DNA of 64,000 nucleotides, taken from Pseudomonas cremoris (GTDB taxonomy: Bacteria; Pseudomonadota; Gammaproteobacteria; Pseudomonadales; Pseudomonadaceae). The stretch lies in the NCBI RefSeq assembly GCF_014230465.1, contig NZ_JAAXCY010000001.1, forward strand, positions 310,001-374,000. Direction: 5' to 3'. Positions within the stretch are counted from its first letter, which is position 1; every line of letters begins with the position of its first letter. Shown one piece after another: positions 62,101 through 64,000 of this stretch. The position numbers and the translations under genes are program-made. Below the pieces are notes generated by a model. It saw only the letters and a program-made list of their open reading frames with translations. It was not told the origin of the DNA and did no database searches.

Positions 62101-64000
62101 CCGATACGTCAAAACTGATCGGCGCCTTCTGCATCAGCACATCGGTTTCATTGAGCGGGTAAGTGGCTTGCATCCACTGCAAGCGCTCGGCCAAGGCCGC
62201 GTGAGTGTTGCCCACGCCTTTGGGCTGGCCGGTGGAACCGGAGGTGTAGATCACGTAGGCGAGGTTGTCGCCATTGAGGTGCAGACCCGGCGGCTGGGTG
62301 GGCCAGCTGTCCAGGTGCAGGCTGTCCATGGCGATCACGCACACGCCATCAGCCGTGGGCAGTTGCTCCAACAGCGCGGTCTGGGTCAGCAGCAGATGTA
62401 CGCCGCTGTCCTTGAGCATGTAGGCCAGGCGGTCGGCGGGGTAGTCCGGATCAAGCGGCACATAGGCGCCACCGGCCTTGATGATTGCCAGTAGGCCGAT
62501 CAGCAATTGCGGCGAACGCTCGGCGGCGATCGCCACGCATACGTCCGGGCCCACGCCTTTGTCACGCAAGTAATGGGCCAGGCGGTTGGCCTGGGTGTGC
62601 AGTTGGGCAAAGGTCAGGCTGCCGTCCTGCCAGACCAATGCGGTAGCGTCCGAGGTCTGCTGATTGAGCAATTCGGGGAGCCATTGCTCGGCGGGCGCAC
62701 ACGGCGCTTCACTCCACACTTGTTGCTCGTCTTGCTGCATCAGCTTGAGGTCGCCGATGGCTTGCTGGGGTTGGTCGCACACCGCTTGCAGCAGTTGGGT
62801 GAAGTGCTCGGCCAGGCGCTCGATGGTGCGGGTTTCGAACAGTTCGTCGGCGTAGTCGAACGACAGGCTCAGGCGCCCACTGCGGTCCTCTTCACTGTGC
62901 AGTTGCAGGTCGAACTTGGCTTCGCGGCTGTGCCATGGCAGCTCGTCGGCGAGCATGCCCGGCAGGCGGCGCAATGCACTGAGGTCGCGTTGCTGGTGGT
63001 TGAACATGACCTGGAACAGACCTTGTTCACGAGCCTGCGGGAAGGCTTCGAGCAGTTGCTCGAACGGCAGGTCCTGGTGGGCCTGGGCGCCCATCGCCGT
63101 CTCGCGGGTGGCGGCCAACAGCGCGTCGAACGACAGGCGGCTGTCCAGTTCAGCACGCAACACCAGCGTGTTGATGAAGAAGCCGATCAGGCCCTGGGTT
63201 TCCTGGCGCGGACGGTTGGCGTTGGGCACGCCGATGCGGATATCACGCTGGCCGCTGTAGCGGTAAAGCAAGGTCTGGAACGCCGCCAGCAACAGCATGA
63301 ACGGCGTGGACTGGTTGGCCTGGGCGGTCTGGCGAATCGCTTCGCTGAGGCCCGCATTCAACCGCACGGTATGGCGCGAGGCGCTGTTGCGGTGATGCGC
63401 CGAATGCGGGTGGTCGGTGGCCAGGCTCAGGGTCGGATGTTCCTCGCCGAGTTGCGCCTTCCAGTAGGCCAGTTGCCGCTGGCCTTCGCCCTCGGCCAGC
63501 CATTGGCGCTGCCAACTGCCATAGTCGGCGTATTGCAGGGCCTGGGGCGGCAGCTCCAGGCTTTGGCCTTGGGCTGCGGCGGCGTACAGGCGGGAGAACT
63601 CGTCGATCAAAATGTTGAGCGACCAACCGTCGGCGATGATGTGGTGCAAGGTCACTAGAAGTTGGTGGTCTTCATCATCCAGACGAACCAGGGTCACCCA
63701 CAGCAGCGGACCTTTTTCCAGGTCGAACTGAGTGCGTGCTTCGTCCTCGCGGATCTGTTGCGCGCGAGCTTCGCGTTCGGCCAAAGGCAGGTCGCTGAGG
63801 TCGATGACTTGCAGCTCGAAATCAGCCTTGGCATCGACACGCTGGAAGGCCTGGCCATCGCGCTCATAGAAACGTGTGCGCAGCGCTTCGTGGCGTTGGA
63901 TCAGTTGCTGGAAACTGGCACGCACCGCGTCTTCGTCCAGCTCGCCGCGCAGGCGCAAGGCGCCGGGGATGGTATAGGCGCTACTATGGGGATCCAGTTG
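53150..64000 (-). CDS. pvdL: Pyoverdine chromophore NRPS PvdL (partial, 5' end outside window)
   Basis: 3616 in-window codons; the frame continues past base 64000. Modules in order from the N-terminal side: C1 (about 64000-62750, HHIIADG), A1 (about 62700-61240), T1 (GGHSLLA, about 61110), C2 (about 60940-59600), A2 (about 59560-58090), T2 (GGDSILS, about 57910), epimerase E (about 57790-56400, HHLVVDG), C3 (about 56390-55100), A3 (about 54990-53490), T3 (GGHSLLA, about 53340). No thioesterase. C-A-T / C-A-T-E / C-A-T with no end thioesterase matches PvdL, whose first part would be an acyl-CoA ligase lying beyond the window. A3 specificity residues read D-I-W-E-L-T-A-D-D, a diaminobutyrate code. 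A1 reads roughly D-V-W-H-F-G-R-I-N and A2 D-A-E-G-I-G-A-V-M (order suggests Glu then D-Tyr). Confidence 0.93.
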   Translation of the reverse strand, partial: QLDPHSSAYTIPGALRLRGELDEDAVRASFQQLIQRHEALRTRFYERDGQAFQRVDAKADFELQVIDLSDLPLAEREARAQQIREDEARTQFDLEKGPLLWVTLVRLDDEDHQLLVTLHHIIADGWSLNILIDEFSRLYAAAAQGQSLELPPQALQYADYGSWQRQWLAEGEGQRQLAYWKAQLGEEHPTLSLATDHPHSAHHRNSASRHTVRLNAGLSEAIRQTAQANQSTPFMLLLAAFQTLLYRYSGQRDIRIGVPNANRPRQETQGLIGFFINTLVLRAELDSRLSFDALLAATRETAMGAQAHQDLPFEQLLEAFPQAREQGLFQVMFNHQQRDLSALRRLPGMLADELPWHSREAKFDLQLHSEEDRSGRLSLSFDYADELFETRTIERLAEHFTQLLQAVCDQPQQAIGDLKLMQQDEQQVWSEAPCAPAEQWLPELLNQQTSDATALVWQDGSLTFAQLHTQANRLAHYLRDKGVGPDVCVAIAAERSPQLLIGLLAIIKAGGAYVPLDPDYPADRLAYMLKDSGVHLLLTQTALLEQLPTADGVCVIAMDSLHLDSWPTQPPGLHLNGDNLAYVIYTSGSTGQPKGVGNTHAALAERLQWMQATYPLNETDVLMQKAPISFDVSVWECFWPLITGCRLVLAGPGEHRDPHRIAQLVQEHGVTTLHFVPPLLQLFIDEPLVTECTSLRRLFSGGEALPAELRNRVLAQLPAVQLHNRYGPTETAINVTHWHCRAEDGERSPIGRPLGNVICRVLDEHLNPVPLGVPGELCIGGIGLARGYLGRAGLTAERFVADHHGARLYRTGDRARWSADGVLEYLGRLDQQVKLRGFRVEPQEIEARLLALDGIAQAVVLVRDAQLIGYYTAHTELDEDEVKTALAAELPEYMVPALLMRLDTMPLSPSGKLDRRALPAPVWQTREHVEPQTPLQQQIAAIWREVLGLPRIGLRDDFFALGGHSLLATQIISRTRQACDVELPLRTLFEASELGAFAEQIGLIQASGQRNQQTAIAKVDRNQPVPLSYSQQRMWFLWQMEPDSPAYNVGGMARLRGVLDVGRFEAALQALIMRHETLRTTFPSVDGVAYQKVSAQTDLRMDWQDLSALNEAERQLRLQRLADHEAHTPFNLETGPLLRACLVKAGEQEHYLVLTLHHIVTEGWAMDIFARELSALYEAFIDERLSPLAPLPVQYLEYSVWQRQWLESGERQRQLDYWTQQLGSEHPLLELPGDRPRPPVQSHQGELYRFDLSDDLAARVRAFNAERGLTLFMTMTATLAVLLYRYSGQTDLRIGAPVANRIRPESEGLIGAFLNTQVLRCQLSGQMNVAELFEHVRHTVIEGQSHQDLPFDHLVEALQPPRSAAYNPLFQVMCNVQRWEFQQSRQLAGMTVEYLANDARATKFDLNLEVTDLDHRLGCCLTYSTDLFDEPRIARMAEHWRNLLEALIANPQQRLSELPLLSVVEQQALQDSLGVEKGEHRLDQCIHQLFSQQAINRPDAPALTFAGVTLSYRELNERANRLAWMLRERGVGPQVRVGLALPRSLEMVTGLLAILKAGGAYVPLDPEYPLDRLHYMIEDSGIGLLLSDAAMFEALGELPATVACWCLEDDLPVLANYPSDELPFISLPQHQAYLIYTSGSTGKPKGVVVSHGEIAMHCAAVIERFGMRPDDCELHFYSINFDAATERLLVPLLSGAQVVLRAQGQWDAEEICALIRTHRITVLGFTPSYGSQLAQWLATQQQTLPVRMCITGGEALTGEHLQRIRAAFQPKVFFNAYGPTETVVMPLASLAPEQLEEGAGSVPIGSIIGDRVAYILDADLALVPQGATGELYIGGAGLAQGYHERPGMTAERFVADPFASNGGRLYRTGDLVRQRADGLVEYLGRIDHQVKIRGFRIELGEIETRLLEHDAVREAVVLALDSPSGKQLVAYLVSDAEHGALRDALKAHLKAQLPDYMVPAHLIVLDSMPLTANGKLDRRALPQPDPEANRQQYVAPRNELEQTLAAIWAAVLNVQQVGLDDNFFELGGDSILSIQVVSRARQAGLHFSPRDLFQHQTVQTLAAVATRSEQVTAEQGVLTGGSGLTPIQHWFFDTEIPQRQHWNQALLLKPLQLLEPHRLEQALLAVLEHHDALRLSFTRRDARWHAEHLAVPQGGVLMQAQVRDMTQCTALFTDTQRSLDLQHGPLLRALLVDGPEGQQRLLIAIHHLVVDGVSWRVLLEDLQTVYRQLSDGQAVSLPAKTSALRDWASRLQAYAGSESLREELRVWQHQLAGPAVALPVDRPRGSLRNRDADTVSVRLDAEHTRQLLQQAPSAYRTQVNDLLLTALARVLCRWSGHASALIQLEGHGRESLFDDVDLTRSVGWFTSAYPLRLTPPAEQGDSIKAIKEQLRGVPHKGLGYGVLRYLADDLIKQTMAALPSAEITFNYLGQFDQSFDSDALFHPLDESAGIAHDPDAPLPNTLSVDSQVYGGELVLRWTFSRERHDQHTIRELAEAYVAELQSLVAHCLKDDAGGLTPSDFPLAHLTQAQLDALPVPASAIEDVYPLTPMQEGLLLHTLLEPGTGLYYMQDRYRINSALDPERFAQAWQAVIARHEALRASFCWNVGEDMLQVIHKPGSTPVEYLDWSHDPEHEQEPRLQALLKSEREAGFDLLNQAPFHLRLIRVGAERYWFMMSNHHILIDAWCRSLLMNDFFDIYMALGEGRDAQLATPPRYRDYIAWLQRQNLNEARQWWQQNLQGFERTTPIPSDRPFMRDHAGHGGMVVGDCYTRLDARDGAQLRELAQAHQLTVNTFAQAAWALVLRRLSGDRDVLFGVTVAGRPVEMPEMQRTVGLFINSIALRVKLPEDDQRCSVRQWLSGLLDSNMQLREYEYLPLVTIQEHSELPKGQPLFDSLFVFENAPVEVSVLDRAQSLNATSDSGRTHTNFPLTAVCYPGDDLGLHLSYDQRYFDETTVQGMLGEFKRLLLALVQGFHGDMADLPLIGEQERAFLMDGCNQSEHAYPLELSYVELFEAQVAAHPQRIAASCLDQQWSYVELNLRSNRLGHALIKAGVGLDQPVALLAERSLDLLGMIIGSFKAGAGYLPLDPGLPSQRLSRIIDLSRTPLLVCTEACREQAEQLLEEFACSGRPKLLVWEALDEREDNPGVYSGPDNLAYVIYTSGSTGLPKGVMVEQRGMLNNQLSKVPYLDLSPADVIAQTASQSFDISVWQFLAAPLFGARVDIVPNTIAHDPQGLLAHVQAQGITVLESVPSLIQGMLAQDRISLDGLRWMLPTGEAMPPELAHQWLQRYPEIGLVNAYGPAECSDDVAFYRVDLASTRGTYLPIGTPTDNNRLYLLDGALELVPQGAVGELCVAGTGVGRGYVSDPLRTAPVFVPNPFGAPGERLYRTGDLARRRSDGVLEYVGRIDHQVKIRGYRIELGEIEARLHEQPEVRDAAVGVQEGVNGKHLVGYLVAADEALNPSERLDRIKQRLRAELPEYMVPLHWLWLDRLPLNANGKLDRKALPDIDIGQLHGQAYQAPRTELEATLAAIWAEVLKVEKVGVQDNFFELGGHSLLATQIASRVQKTLQRDVPLRAMFECSTVAELAEYIDGLAANEISAEKVDRLSDLMAELEGL

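Overview
The window looks like chromosome of a fluorescent Pseudomonas (P. fluorescens group). The evidence is GC-rich coding sequence, Pseudomonas-type gene neighbourhoods, a pyoverdine NRPS with its partner genes pvdH and mbtH, and many copies of the REP/REPIN palindrome that carries the GTGGGAGCGGGCTTGCTCGC core. I saw no tRNA, rRNA, CRISPR array, insertion sequence or prophage.

Layout. 1-4.5 kb: small proteins (PLDc_N membrane protein, an unknown 176-residue protein, an ankyrin protein), a fatty-acid-transport-type acyl-CoA synthetase, a DUF3509 protein and an 89-residue protein that is only a LuxR DNA-binding domain. 4.7-13.7 kb: a housekeeping block (aroC, MFS transporter, acireductone-dioxygenase-like gene, prmB, cysteine hydrolase, Smr protein, folE, glutaredoxin-like protein). 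I recall the same order around PA1674-PA1684 of P. aeruginosa. The dioxygenase-like protein has lost two of its four metal ligands. 13.8-17.7 kb: an uncharacterised catabolic set (AtuA/DUF1446 protein, its small partner, a CitMHS transporter, a divergent LysR regulator) with a hairpin that would hide the transporter's ribosome binding site. 17.8-22.3 kb: GST, aminotransferase, divergent MarR regulator, purine permease, LysE exporter.

22.3-35.7 kb is the purine/ureide region: uraH, puuE, uraD, alc, allA, puuD, an NCS2 permease and a Tsx-like outer-membrane channel. Together they take up purines or urate and degrade urate through allantoin and allantoate to ureidoglycolate, which is split to glyoxylate and urea. 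A 1747-residue toxin-like gene interrupts the region between the AzgA-type permease and uraH. Three TTGTAyACAA palindromes sit before the permease and between uraH and puuE, which suggests one shared regulator. 35.8-44.8 kb: patatin phospholipase, LpxL acyltransferase, minCDE, RluA-type pseudouridine synthase, aminopeptidase ApeB, a small membrane protein and a large MscS channel.

44.8-64 kb is an iron/envelope region: mbtH and pvdH behind a textbook PvdS promoter, an AmpD-type amidase, a QseBC/PmrAB-like two-component system divergent from a dsbD-tlpA-dsbG operon (with a tandem TTAAT box between them), and the last three modules of PvdL, which runs off the window's right end. PvdH makes diaminobutyrate. 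The last PvdL adenylation domain reads as a diaminobutyrate-type pocket, so supplier and consumer lie in the same region.

All coordinates and motifs were read by eye. Family names come from recognised motifs and no database search was run.
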